Origin: Bdellovibrio svalbardensis
GTDB taxonomy: Bacteria; Bdellovibrionota; Bdellovibrionia; Bdellovibrionales; Bdellovibrionaceae
Assembly (NCBI RefSeq): GCF_029531655.1
Contig: NZ_JANRMI010000001.1
Coordinates: 496,001-560,000 of the forward strand
Direction of reading: 5' to 3'
DNA: 64,000 bases
Each line of letters opens with the position of its first letter. Position 1 is the stretch's first letter. Below, piece by piece: positions 1-7,874 of this stretch. The position numbers were made by a program, and so were the translations under genes. Below the pieces are notes generated by a model that was not told the origin of the DNA, made no database searches, and saw nothing but the letters and a program-made list of their open reading frames with translations.

Positions 1-139
1 GCTCTCTAGAAAGAGTGCGAATTCTCTCCAGGGAGCGAAGATCGTTTTCTTGGGAGATGAGCAATGATTTCCATGAACGGTACATGTGTCTACTTTAGCA
101 CGAGATCAGTCGATCTCCAGATTCATTTTTTGAATTGTT

Positions 140-1603
140 CTATTCGACAATATTCACGAGTGACGGAATGAACATAAAGCGCTGAAGCGAGTTCTTCTTG
201 ATTCCACCATAGTACTGTTCGGCGACCTCTTTATCTTCAGGCTTATGTGAAGAAAGAAGTTTATAAACCTCAAGCATTCGGAGGCCGATTTTTTTGTTTT
301 GATCCGCCCAAAATGCGAAGCCTCCCGTTGGGCCTGCATAACTACTGCTGTAGGGGGCATCGCCTTCGCGGCAGGCTCCGGTGGAGCTGTAAGCAACTCG
401 GTACCATCCATTTGTTCCATCCATGTAAGTATGGAATAGAGGACGCTGCGGACTCATGACTTTCGCGGCAAATCCGTCGGCGACAGCTTTAAGCAAGCCT
501 TGGGCGCGCAAGGTAGGATCCACGATTTTACCGCCGGCCCGAACAAGCCAAGGTTCATTTCGCTGTAGACTCTCAAACATAGGAACAAGTCGGCGAGCAT
601 GGCTAATATCCATGTTCACAGAGGGAATCACCGAAACTTTGTCCTTGGGAATGCGATATGTTTTGCTGCCAGTAACTTCACAGACAACTGGTTTTTCCAG
701 AGACAAATGCCCCGCATAGGCCATGTCTTCATAACGACTCCAGGCTCCTAAATCAAAGAGGGCCAAGGTCACGGGTTTCTTTTGTTCCAGCACGGTCGCT
801 TTATCAATACGTGAACGAAGGAAGTCGATTCCTTGATTGTACATCTTGGTCATTTTCCAATTCAAAAGCAGTCCCGGTCGGAACGGAGAAGCCAAGCCCA
901 GTTTTAAATCCGCAGTTTTCATTTCGGAAAGAACAGTGAGGAGCCACATGTCTTTGTCATCGAAGGCATTTCTGAAATTACCTGGGACTTCCGTTCGCGG
1001 CAGTTTCGCCAACTTTTCCCAGCGACTTGAATACAGATCAATCCAGTACGGCAAGTGATCTTCAAAAATAACCGGCATAAAGGTCTCTAGGAAATGATGC
1101 ATTTCCGGAGTCACTTCAGAGCGAGGCAAAGCCGCGATCGTGTTGATCGTATTAGAAATAAGTCCGGCAAATTGCACCGACACTAAGAAAACTTCTTTGT
1201 TCAGAAGATGGTTGCTGCGACAGATGTCTCCGCCTTTGCAGATCCATTTTCTTCTTTGGTCTTGGGGGTCCAACGTGAGAACTTTCGCGGACGGTTGCAA
1301 GATGCGAACGATTTCATTCAGCTGGGCGGTTCTTTGGCAGCGAGCCGACATGGTTAAGAAATTCTGCAGGAAAATCTGTACGTCATAAAGAGCATAGACG
1401 TCGCCCTCTTGAAGGAGTCGTCGATTGATGAGGTCCTCTATTTGTGGGCGGGCATCCGTATTCCAGAGGTTGATGGCCTCTTTTTCAAACTTTGGATTTC
1501 TGCAATCGCGAGCCCGCGAATAAGCGGGCAGCTCAAGCGCGAAGCTCATATTTCCAATGATGGAAAGAGCCAGAAAACAAAAGAGTTGAAGGAGTTTAAG
1601 CAT
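140..1603 (-). CDS. Exported protein of unknown function
   Basis: About 487 residues. I place the start at the ATG at 1603 because residues 1-22 then form a clean signal peptide (Lys near the start, hydrophobic core, cleavage after an Ala around 22). The frame stays open to 1840, but that extension is not signal-like and would overlap the next gene. The mature part has several cysteines, including a C-x5-C pair and one in the last quarter, so periplasmic disulfides are plausible. A Tyr/Gly/Ser-rich stretch sits near residues 410-440. I recognise no family motif or catalytic signature. It lies downstream of the ABC exporter genes on the same strand, but 140 bases separate them, so co-transcription is uncertain. 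Confidence 0.75.
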   Translation of the reverse strand: MLKLLQLFCFLALSIIGNMSFALELPAYSRARDCRNPKFEKEAINLWNTDARPQIEDLINRRLLQEGDVYALYDVQIFLQNFLTMSARCQRTAQLNEIVRILQPSAKVLTLDPQDQRRKWICKGGDICRSNHLLNKEVFLVSVQFAGLISNTINTIAALPRSEVTPEMHHFLETFMPVIFEDHLPYWIDLYSSRWEKLAKLPRTEVPGNFRNAFDDKDMWLLTVLSEMKTADLKLGLASPFRPGLLLNWKMTKMYNQGIDFLRSRIDKATVLEQKKPVTLALFDLGAWSRYEDMAYAGHLSLEKPVVCEVTGSKTYRIPKDKVSVIPSVNMDISHARRLVPMFESLQRNEPWLVRAGGKIVDPTLRAQGLLKAVADGFAAKVMSPQRPLFHTYMDGTNGWYRVAYSSTGACREGDAPYSSSYAGPTGGFAFWADQNKKIGLRMLEVYKLLSSHKPEDKEVAEQYYGGIKKNSLQRFMFIPSLVNIVE

Positions 1604-1745
1604 GTAAGTTGGTATTACAAAACTTGCTCCAGGGTGGGGTGCTTTTAGCCGGTCGTGAAGAGGGGCTGAGTGTCTATTCTTTTGACAGGGGTCTCTGATT
1701 GTCACTCTGATGAAGTCTTGAATCGACGTCACCAGAGTCGGTTTT

Positions 1746-2540
1746 TTAAGAACTTGCGCTCGAGTAGAAGCGCAAAGCAAAGCGCCAGAATTTGTTGGTG
1801 ATAAACAGAAGAATTCCCGCAAGGACGATAACCCAAGCAATCAAGCCCCATTGAGGCGGCTCTAAGAGCGCACGCGCAGGAACGCTGGCAATGACTCCGA
1901 CCGGAAGTGCCGTGAGCAAAGTCCACTTCAACCAAGGGACATAGATCGAATCAGGGCGCATGCCCAAACGATAAATTTGATACCAGATAAATTGAAGATT
2001 TTCTGAGCGAGCAAAAATCACGGCCGTGGAGGCCATAACAAAACGCATGGCATACAAGGCGATCAAACCACAAGGAACCAAAATGATTAACCAAAGAAGG
2101 CGAATCCATTCGAAATCTGGCAGCTGCAAAATGCTGTAGATGAACCAGGTGATAGCGATGCAAAGGTTGCCAATCGCGGGAGTTGAAGCTTTTTGCAGAC
2201 TGATCATGAACTGCGAGTTGACGGGTTTCGCAAGCAGCAGATCGAGATCTCCTTTGCGAACCTTTTCAGAAAACTGATCCAGATTTTCAGACAAGATAAT
2301 CATGTAGAGTGCGTCGACCATAAAGACAACGCCCAGGAAAACGCGCATCTGCGGGAGATTCCATCCACCGATTAATTTGGTATGTGTGAAAAGCACCTCG
2401 AAGGTCACGACTTGGGCGATGTACCAGAAAATATCGGTCATCACGCGTGTCACAAAATTTGCGCGATACTCAAGGTCCGCGATGAAGCTGGCGCGGAACA
2501 TGGCTAGGTACAAGCGAAGGTATTTGATGATGTGACTCAC
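1746..2540 (-). CDS. ABC-2 type transporter permease (DUF990-like)
   Basis: 264 residues with about six hydrophobic segments and no nucleotide-binding motifs: an inner-membrane permease. The cytoplasmic G-D-L-D-L-L-L-A-K-P motif near residues 95-104 is the signature seen in ABC-2 permeases of the DUF990 group; the adjacent gene has the equivalent G-S-I-N-S-L-L-T-R-P, so the two are paralogues that probably form a heterodimer. It begins one base after the stop of that permease, and the ATPase lies just upstream, giving a three-gene exporter operon. The substrate cannot be read from sequence; relatives are often linked to drug or lipid export. Confidence 0.9.
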   Translation of the reverse strand: MSHIIKYLRLYLAMFRASFIADLEYRANFVTRVMTDIFWYIAQVVTFEVLFTHTKLIGGWNLPQMRVFLGVVFMVDALYMIILSENLDQFSEKVRKGDLDLLLAKPVNSQFMISLQKASTPAIGNLCIAITWFIYSILQLPDFEWIRLLWLIILVPCGLIALYAMRFVMASTAVIFARSENLQFIWYQIYRLGMRPDSIYVPWLKWTLLTALPVGVIASVPARALLEPPQWGLIAWVIVLAGILLFITNKFWRFALRFYSSASS

Positions 2541-2541
2541 G

Positions 2542-3375
2542 CTACGCTCCCGTTCCTGTATATACGTTCAAACCTTTTTTCCACATCCAAGCGCCAAGAA
2601 GATTCACAACGACGATACCAATCGTCACAGAGATGAAAGATTGGTAGATCGAGGCGATTTCCAGGCGTCCTGTGAGATAGCCCACAGGAACATAAACTCC
2701 GGCGCTGAAGGGCAGAGCGATGACAAAAGATTTAAAAGGCTCTGGCATCAAATCCAAAGGGAAGAGTTCTCCGGTAAGCAGCCACAGCGCCAAGTTTTTT
2801 GCAGCGGTGAAGGAGTAGACTTTGTTCAGATAAAACGCGCAGGAAGCGATAACGAAACTGATCGAATGCACGAGGATCAAATAATAGAATTCCAAGGCAA
2901 ACGCCATTGGCAGCCGTGCGAATTTGGTTGGAAGTTCGAAGATTCCAATGGCCATGAGGGGGATGATCATCGACACGATCGTCGTGATGAATTTATATCC
3001 CATCAACTGTGAGAAATAATATTCATAGTAACTCATGGGCCGGGTCAGCAGACTGTTGATTGAGCCCGAGTCAATTTCTTGAATCATGCGGGATTCATAC
3101 ATCCAGCTGGTGCAGATACGAGCAAAGAATGCGCCCCAAAGTGCATATGACAAATAGTATTCGCGGGTGAAACCTGCAATTTCAGTTGTCTGCGCACCAC
3201 GAAAGACTGCAAACCACAGAAGGATTTCAATCCCCGTAGTCAGCGTCGGTTGCACAACAGCATCGACGAAGTAATTTAGTCTATACTCAAGATTGGAAAC
3301 AATCGCGAGCTTAGCGAACGCGAGATTCCGTTTCCAAAAAACGGTGTATGACCTCTTCAAAATCGACCTCTTCAT
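2542..3375 (-). CDS. ABC-2 type transporter permease, partner subunit
   Basis: 277 residues, about six membrane segments, with the L-E-Y-R motif near residue 29 also present in the neighbouring permease. The only ATG in frame lies 65 bases inside the 3' end of the ATPase gene, an unusually long overlap. Because the N-terminal residues before L-E-Y-R match the length expected from the paralogue (29 against 23), I accept it as a real overlapping start with translational coupling, not a frameshift. It should pair with the downstream permease as the membrane part of one exporter. Confidence 0.9.
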   Translation of the reverse strand: MKRSILKRSYTVFWKRNLAFAKLAIVSNLEYRLNYFVDAVVQPTLTTGIEILLWFAVFRGAQTTEIAGFTREYYLSYALWGAFFARICTSWMYESRMIQEIDSGSINSLLTRPMSYYEYYFSQLMGYKFITTIVSMIIPLMAIGIFELPTKFARLPMAFALEFYYLILVHSISFVIASCAFYLNKVYSFTAAKNLALWLLTGELFPLDLMPEPFKSFVIALPFSAGVYVPVGYLTGRLEIASIYQSFISVTIGIVVVNLLGAWMWKKGLNVYTGTGA

Positions 3376-4141
3376 TTTCAGCCATACCTGTGTTGGCTTT
3401 TTTTACGAATTCTTTCACTGTGCCTTGGTAAACGATATTGCCTTTTGAAATCAGCAAGAGCTTGTTCGCCAGTTTGGCAATGTCGTCCATATAGTGGCTG
3501 GTAAGAATGATAGTGGGACCTTTATCTTTGACGTATTGATCAAGGAACTCACGGATAGTTTCCTGGGCAACGATATCAAGACCGATGGTGGGTTCGTCGA
3601 GGAACAATACTTTTGGCTCATGCAAAAGGGCCCCGATGATTTCCATCTTCATGCGTTCGCCAAGGCTGAGGCGACGCAATTGGGTATTCAAGACATGCGA
3701 GCATTGAAGCATCTCGGCCAGGTAAGCCACGCGCTTTCTGGCTGCTTCAGGCTCAAGGTCATAGATGCGTGCGAGCAAAGCATAAGAGTCCGCCGGGGAG
3801 ATATCCCACCAAAGTTGATTCTTTTGCCCGAGAAGAATGCTGATCTGACTGAGGAATTCATTTTTGCGTTCCCATGGCTTGTAACCCAAAACAGTGGCGT
3901 CACCGCTGGTTGGCGTGACCAAGCCGGAAAGCATTTTCAGCAAAGTGGTTTTGCCTGCGCCATTGGCGCCGACCAGGCCGATGATTTGGCCCGGCTCAAT
4001 AGACAAGGTGGTCTTGTCCAGAGCGACTTTGTTGACGTATTTTCTATTGAAGAATCCACGCAGTGAATTCAAAAAGCCTTCAGGCTTTTGATAAGTCTGA
4101 TAGACGCGGGAAAGATCTTTGGTTTCGATTACGAACGACAT
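3311..4141 (-). CDS. ABC transporter ATP-binding protein
   Basis: 276 residues. Walker A lies at about 55-66 (G-L-V-G-A-N-G-A-G-K-T-T), the signature L-S-L-G-E-R at 158-163 and Walker B V-L-F-L-D-E-P at 178-184, followed by the H-loop in T-S-H-Y. This is a complete single-domain ABC ATPase energising the two downstream permeases. The signature has L-S-L-G-E instead of the usual L-S-G-G-Q, which is common in the ABC-2/DUF990 exporter group. First gene of the three-gene operon; it starts in an otherwise empty 87-base gap facing the next secreted-protein gene. Confidence 0.95.
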   Translation of the reverse strand: MSFVIETKDLSRVYQTYQKPEGFLNSLRGFFNRKYVNKVALDKTTLSIEPGQIIGLVGANGAGKTTLLKMLSGLVTPTSGDATVLGYKPWERKNEFLSQISILLGQKNQLWWDISPADSYALLARIYDLEPEAARKRVAYLAEMLQCSHVLNTQLRRLSLGERMKMEIIGALLHEPKVLFLDEPTIGLDIVAQETIREFLDQYVKDKGPTIILTSHYMDDIAKLANKLLLISKGNIVYQGTVKEFVKKANTGMAENEEVDFEEVIHRFLETESRVR

Positions 4142-4228
4142 GCGGGCGAGTATAGCGAAGTTCTAAGAAAGTCGTAGCTTTTTGTATGGCGCTTTTAGAC
4201 AAGCGCCATGAATTTTAACAGAATAAAA

Positions 4229-4762
4229 TTAGAGAATTTCTTCACTTGCAAAGTCAGCGTGCTTATCTTCATCGGTGAAGAATGTTTTGAGATCCGGGGA
4301 AACATAGCTGACCTCAGAAATACGACCTTCTTGGCAGCCTTTCAGTGTGTCGCGAGTTCCATCGTAATCACACTCACCTGTGTACCAAGCTTTTTCAGAG
4401 TACTGGATGGTGTAGCCCACGAGTTTTTGATCCTTATAAAAAGCAGTTACCAAATCCAAACGAGTGTAGCCAGAAGAAGTGTAGTCACCTTCAAGGATCG
4501 TGTCGCCCCAGATTTGCGCTTGCTCCCATGCGACCTTTTTCAATTGGTCTTTTAGAACAGCCGGCAATTTAGTTGATTTCGTTTTTTGATTATACAGAAC
4601 CGCAAAACTGTAGGGAGCTTTGCAAGTTTTGTCAGAGCAAGCATTTGTGAAGTGAGCAGCCTCTTCATAAAATTTATCCCCTTGAGGACCCATTTTATCG
4701 GCCATGGCAAAAGGAGACACCAAAACGCTCAAAACCACTGCTGCAAAGAATTTCACGCCCAT
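4229..4762 (-). CDS. Small secreted protein of unknown function
   Basis: 177 residues with an N-terminal signal peptide ending near A-M-A (about 22). I choose the ATG at 4762 over one eight codons earlier because an AAGAGGTG ribosome binding site sits just upstream and the hydrophobic core then follows directly. The mature protein has paired cysteines (C-S-D-K-T-C and C-D-Y-D-G-T) and a segment resembling small periplasmic proteins with Asp-rich loops. No family recognised. It stands alone between the ABC exporter operon and the repeat-flanked acetyltransferase. Confidence 0.75.
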   Translation of the reverse strand: MGVKFFAAVVLSVLVSPFAMADKMGPQGDKFYEEAAHFTNACSDKTCKAPYSFAVLYNQKTKSTKLPAVLKDQLKKVAWEQAQIWGDTILEGDYTSSGYTRLDLVTAFYKDQKLVGYTIQYSEKAWYTGECDYDGTRDTLKGCQEGRISEVSYVSPDLKTFFTDEDKHADFASEEIL

Positions 4763-4850
4763 AACACACCTCTTGTTAAGAACCATAGCCCCAAAACAAA
4801 AGATCTTTTAATACATACCCAAGAAGTTAATATACACCCCACGCATACCA

Positions 4851-4919
4851 AAGGGTGCCTGCCGTTTTCTCGGAAAAGGTGCCTGTCATCTTTTTGGGTC
4901 TACACCGCATCAATTTTAA
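4851..4919 (+). repeat. Inverted repeat copy A flanking the GNAT gene
   Basis: About 67 bases nearly identical to the reverse complement of 5500-5566; I count only about four differences plus a one-base length change by eye. Inside is a TTTTCTCGGAAAA core between two GTGCCTG motifs. Immediately after it (4922-4955) comes a related hairpin with arms GCCTGCTTC and GAAGCAGG. The pair brackets the acetyltransferase gene. Confidence 0.85.
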
Positions 4920-4921
4920 GA

Positions 4922-4960
4922 GTGCCTGCTTCATTTTCCGAAAAAGAAGCAGGTACTTTT
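4922..4960 (+). terminator. Hairpin with T-run at the 3' end of the GNAT gene
   Basis: Arms GTGCCTGCTTC and GAAGCAGGTAC around a 13-base loop, followed by CTTTTTAG on the plus strand. It lies directly after the stop of the minus-strand acetyltransferase. The T-run orientation suits plus-strand termination better than minus, so it may be a repeat-family element and not a functional terminator of this gene. Confidence 0.5.
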
Positions 4961-5487
4961 TAGATTTTCTTTTCGAGGATGACGAATTCGAGGTTGTCGA
5001 CTTTGGGTTGGCCGAAGCGTTCGTCGCCATAAGGGAAAGGGCGCTTTTCGCCGGTGTTGCGGAAGCCGAGCTTTTCATACCAGGCGATAAGCTCTTTGCG
5101 AACTGAGATCACGGTCATATAGATTTGAGTGCAATCCCAGAATTGGGCGAAGGCCTCACTCTCTTGAACCAACATGCGGCCGATTCCTTTTTTCTGAAGA
5201 GTAGGATCGACGGTGAGCATGCCTAAGTAGCACTTGTTTTCGTGCTGCTCCAGATGAACGCAGCCAACTAATTTGTCATCGTCGTCCTCATCTTGAGCAA
5301 TTAGAATTGTCGAGTTGTCTCTTGTGAGTGCGGCAATAATACTTTCAGAATCAACACGTTGTCCGCCAAGCAAATCTGCTTCGGTCGTCCAACCTTTTTT
5401 GGAGCTGTCGCCGCGATAAGCGGAATTCACCAACGTAACGATGGCATCAACATGACTCTCATCAGCTTGTGTAAATTCAATATGCAT
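4960..5487 (-). CDS. GNAT family N-acetyltransferase
   Basis: 175 residues with a GNAT fold pattern: the acetyl-CoA pyrophosphate loop Q-K-K-G-I-G-R at about 98-104 preceded by the L-T-V-D-P strand, and the late Y-E-K-L-G-F motif typical of the family. The ATG at 5487 is chosen because AGAGGT stands at good spacing; the open frame runs further upstream only because it reads through repeat copy B. Substrate unknown; relatives acetylate small amines or protein N-termini. The gene is a single cistron bracketed by inverted 67-bp repeats, which raises the possibility that it moved as a unit. Confidence 0.9.
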   Translation of the reverse strand: MHIEFTQADESHVDAIVTLVNSAYRGDSSKKGWTTEADLLGGQRVDSESIIAALTRDNSTILIAQDEDDDDKLVGCVHLEQHENKCYLGMLTVDPTLQKKGIGRMLVQESEAFAQFWDCTQIYMTVISVRKELIAWYEKLGFRNTGEKRPFPYGDERFGQPKVDNLEFVILEKKI

Positions 5488-5499
5488 AGAACCTCTCAA

Positions 5500-5566
5500 T
5501 AAAATGCTGCGCTGTAGACCCAAAAAGATGGCAGGCACCTTTTCCGAGAAAACGGCAGGCACCCTT
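5500..5566 (-). repeat. Inverted repeat copy B flanking the GNAT gene
   Basis: Near-perfect inverse copy of 4851-4919. It occupies the space upstream of the acetyltransferase start and runs into the stop codon of the methyltransferase gene (5565-5567), so its arrival or spread has set the 3' end of that gene. Confidence 0.85.
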
Positions 5567-6599
5567 ATTTTTTAGTGCAGTAGATGAATAACTCTTTGCC
5601 TTGGCGGTTGGGAACTGATTTTTGCCAGCGGCCCCAGAAAATGGGCTGGTAATTGTTTTTGAGGCGTTGGCGGAGTTCCCATTCTGTGCCGCCGAAAGGT
5701 GGGCCCTGGCGTTTTTCGAAGGTGAAGAAGACACCCATGAGGTGGCCGCCGTCGGCAAGAACGCGGTTCCAGACTTTGACCAGATCTTGGCGTAAGCTTG
5801 GGTTGATCGCGCAATAACAAGTGTGTTCGAAGACAACATCGAAAGATTTGTCGAAGCTGCGTGGGAGGTCGAACAAGTCGGCTTCCATAAACTTCAAATT
5901 TTCCATGTGGCCGTATAGTTTTTTGGCGCGCTCAAGTGCCAGAGGAGAAATATCCACGGCCGTCACGACATGACCTGCGGCTGCAAACATCGCAGCGTCG
6001 TGGCCTTCGCCGCAACCCAGAACCAGAATGCGCGAACGTGAGATCTTCAGACGCGGCAACATGTCTTTCAAGGCTTCCGCAGGTTCGCCTAAATTCCAAC
6101 CGGGGTTGTTGTCGTTTTGATAAGACTTGCTCCAGAAAGTTTCTTTTTCAATTTCGGGCGTATCGTCCCAATAGGGAGGAATTTGATAAACTTTGCCATC
6201 GAAAGTGATGCTTTCATCGTCAAACTCTTCAAGCATATTGAAGAACTCGGCCTGGGCTTTTCGCGACATCACGAAAGGAACATTTTTTTCAGTGTAACCG
6301 TGGAAACGATCCCACTCATCTAGGGAAAGTGACTCAAGCTGGAAATTAAATTCAGTGCCGTAGAGGCCATGAATTTGCCAGGTTTTTCCTTCAAGATAAA
6401 TTTGCTGGGCAATCAAAGGCTCGTCGAAGGCTTCGACGATGACGGGGGTTCCGCCGAAAGTACTCAGCAGAGTTCCGCCGGCGTGGACTTGTAGATTTTT
6501 TAGAAGCTCAGATCCCACTCGAGAGTCTTGGATGCGCAGCTCGCGGCTGACTCCGTAACCTTCTTCATCAATTTGAACGAATTGAGTGGGAATTGCCAT
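5565..6599 (-). CDS. SAM-dependent methyltransferase (TPMT-like) with N-terminal extension
   Basis: 344 residues. The C-terminal half is a class I methyltransferase: motif I I-L-V-L-G-C-G-E-G-H at 191-200, the acidic V-D-I-S of motif II about 20 residues later, and a D-V-V-F-E-H-T-C motif reminiscent of thiopurine methyltransferase-like proteins. The first 130 residues form a separate domain I do not recognise. The ATG overlaps the TAA of the upstream gene (TAATG), so translation is probably coupled. Methyl acceptor unknown; small thiols, selenium or halide compounds are typical for the TPMT group. Confidence 0.85.
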   Translation of the reverse strand: MAIPTQFVQIDEEGYGVSRELRIQDSRVGSELLKNLQVHAGGTLLSTFGGTPVIVEAFDEPLIAQQIYLEGKTWQIHGLYGTEFNFQLESLSLDEWDRFHGYTEKNVPFVMSRKAQAEFFNMLEEFDDESITFDGKVYQIPPYWDDTPEIEKETFWSKSYQNDNNPGWNLGEPAEALKDMLPRLKISRSRILVLGCGEGHDAAMFAAAGHVVTAVDISPLALERAKKLYGHMENLKFMEADLFDLPRSFDKSFDVVFEHTCYCAINPSLRQDLVKVWNRVLADGGHLMGVFFTFEKRQGPPFGGTEWELRQRLKNNYQPIFWGRWQKSVPNRQGKELFIYCTKK

Positions 6600-7093
6600 T
6601 AGTGTTGTTCAGTTCCGTGAGTATCAGCAGGGGCTTCACTTGGAGCCGGTGTTGCTGGGGTTGTTGCTGGAACTTGAGTGTCACCACCAGGAGTGACCGT
6701 GGAGCCCTCAGTGAATGTAACGAAGTCGTTAGTTGTTTTCACGGATTGCAAAGTCCATTTATCAACTTTTGAATCTTCAGAAGGTTCGCGGTGAAGAATA
6801 GCTTCGCCTTCGATCACTTGCTCAAGAGCTTCGCCGCCCTCAGAAAAGTCCACAAATCTGTAAGAAAACACCGCGCGAACTTTGTTGTCCGTCATAGTTT
6901 CAGTCCAAAGTCTTTGGATCGTAAGGTCTTTGGCGTGAGGTTTCTTTGAAGCCAAAGTGTCCTTGATAAGTTCAGCCAATTTAACTTGAATGCCGGAGTG
7001 CGTCTCGAAGCCAATTGCCTCAGTTGTATGAACAACATTCCAAGTCCAAATCAAAGCAGCGATGAAAACAACAAGGCTTACAATTTTCTTCAT
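6599..7093 (-). CDS. Membrane-anchored or secreted protein of unknown function
   Basis: 164 residues beginning with a single hydrophobic helix (about 4-20) flanked by lysines, then a soluble domain, and a low-complexity Thr/Pro/Ala-rich tail in the last 35 residues ending in G-T-E-Q-H. Such a tail suggests a periplasmic spacer. It precedes and overlaps the methyltransferase start, so the two are probably co-expressed. No recognised family. Confidence 0.75.
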   Translation of the reverse strand: MKKIVSLVVFIAALIWTWNVVHTTEAIGFETHSGIQVKLAELIKDTLASKKPHAKDLTIQRLWTETMTDNKVRAVFSYRFVDFSEGGEALEQVIEGEAILHREPSEDSKVDKWTLQSVKTTNDFVTFTEGSTVTPGGDTQVPATTPATPAPSEAPADTHGTEQH

Positions 7094-7194
7094 ACGAAGA
7101 GTCCTCTCTCTATTTACTCAGTGTGATAAAACTGACATCTTAATCCGAGCATGATATTTGGTTTTTTTCAACGCTCGCACAGAGAGGATATCTC

Positions 7195-7818
7195 ATGAAC
7201 CAACAATGGCTGACAATCTTAATGTCAAAGGGGATTGAGCTGGAACAAAATCTGCATCAGCAGCTTCAGCACGCCAAAGATGGCCTAAAAACTCAGCTTG
7301 AAGATCGTGGCATTCGCTTGAGCGCCGCAGATTTGGCGGCTTTGCTCGAGGAAGTCTCCCCGAAGGCTTCGCATGCTGCTTTGAGTTATGCGCTTGATAT
7401 CGTTCGTCCTTTCTCTGCGGGGATGGGGCTGAGAATTTCTCGCTTATCAGACACACAAGTTGAGATGGTTGTGCCGGCGCGCACGCGAAATTTAAATGAC
7501 GCAAATACAATGCATGAAGGTGCGATTACGACCGCGGCCATTGAGGCGGCGAAGCTCTTGTGGATGCGTCATGCTCCATTGGGAAATTTCGAAATCACAG
7601 TGACTCGCATTGAGGCGGACTTCTTTAAAGTTCAAAATACTGAGTGTCGCTTGCGTATGGAACTTCCAGAGACAACTCGCGAAGTTGTTCTGGCAGAGCT
7701 TCGCGATCAGCGCGAGACTTCGGCCGAAGCGGAAGTAAAAGTTTTTGATGAGCATGACCAGGCCGTTGGTGGAATTATTTTTCAATTGAAATTCAAACAC
7801 ACTCCCGCGCTCACATAA
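7195..7818 (+). CDS. Hotdog-fold thioesterase-like protein
   Basis: 207 residues. The central part carries the M-H-E-G-A hotdog helix start (about 105-109) preceded by a strand ending in A-R-T-R-N and followed by A-A-I-E-A-A-K, a pattern of DUF4442/PaaI-like acyl-CoA thioesterases. AGAGGAT gives a good ribosome binding site. It precedes the methylcrotonyl-CoA carboxylase gene by 56 bases on the same strand, so a role in removing CoA from acyl intermediates of branched-chain catabolism is possible but inferred. The first 60 residues look helical and are not part of the hotdog domain. Confidence 0.65.
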   Translation: MNQQWLTILMSKGIELEQNLHQQLQHAKDGLKTQLEDRGIRLSAADLAALLEEVSPKASHAALSYALDIVRPFSAGMGLRISRLSDTQVEMVVPARTRNLNDANTMHEGAITTAAIEAAKLLWMRHAPLGNFEITVTRIEADFFKVQNTECRLRMELPETTREVVLAELRDQRETSAEAEVKVFDEHDQAVGGIIFQLKFKHTPALT

Positions 7819-7874
7819 AAGTTGGTCGGAAGAGTTTGTTTTAGTTATTCGCAAAGTTGATTAGAAAAGGTTTT

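Noticed and set aside
1-139. A gene fragment at the left edge
   Set aside because: No open frame with start signal or recognisable protein pattern in either direction; left unannotated.
1604-1840. N-terminal extension of the exported protein to position 1840
   Set aside because: Extension is not signal-like and overlaps the ABC permease gene; the internal ATG at 1603 gives a proper signal peptide.
3311-3375. 65-base overlap between ABC ATPase and permease read as a frameshift
   Set aside because: Both proteins are complete in their own frames and the permease N-terminus matches its paralogue in length.
3494-4066. Long open frame opposite the ABC ATPase
   Set aside because: Antisense shadow of a gene with intact Walker motifs; no ribosome binding site or family pattern.
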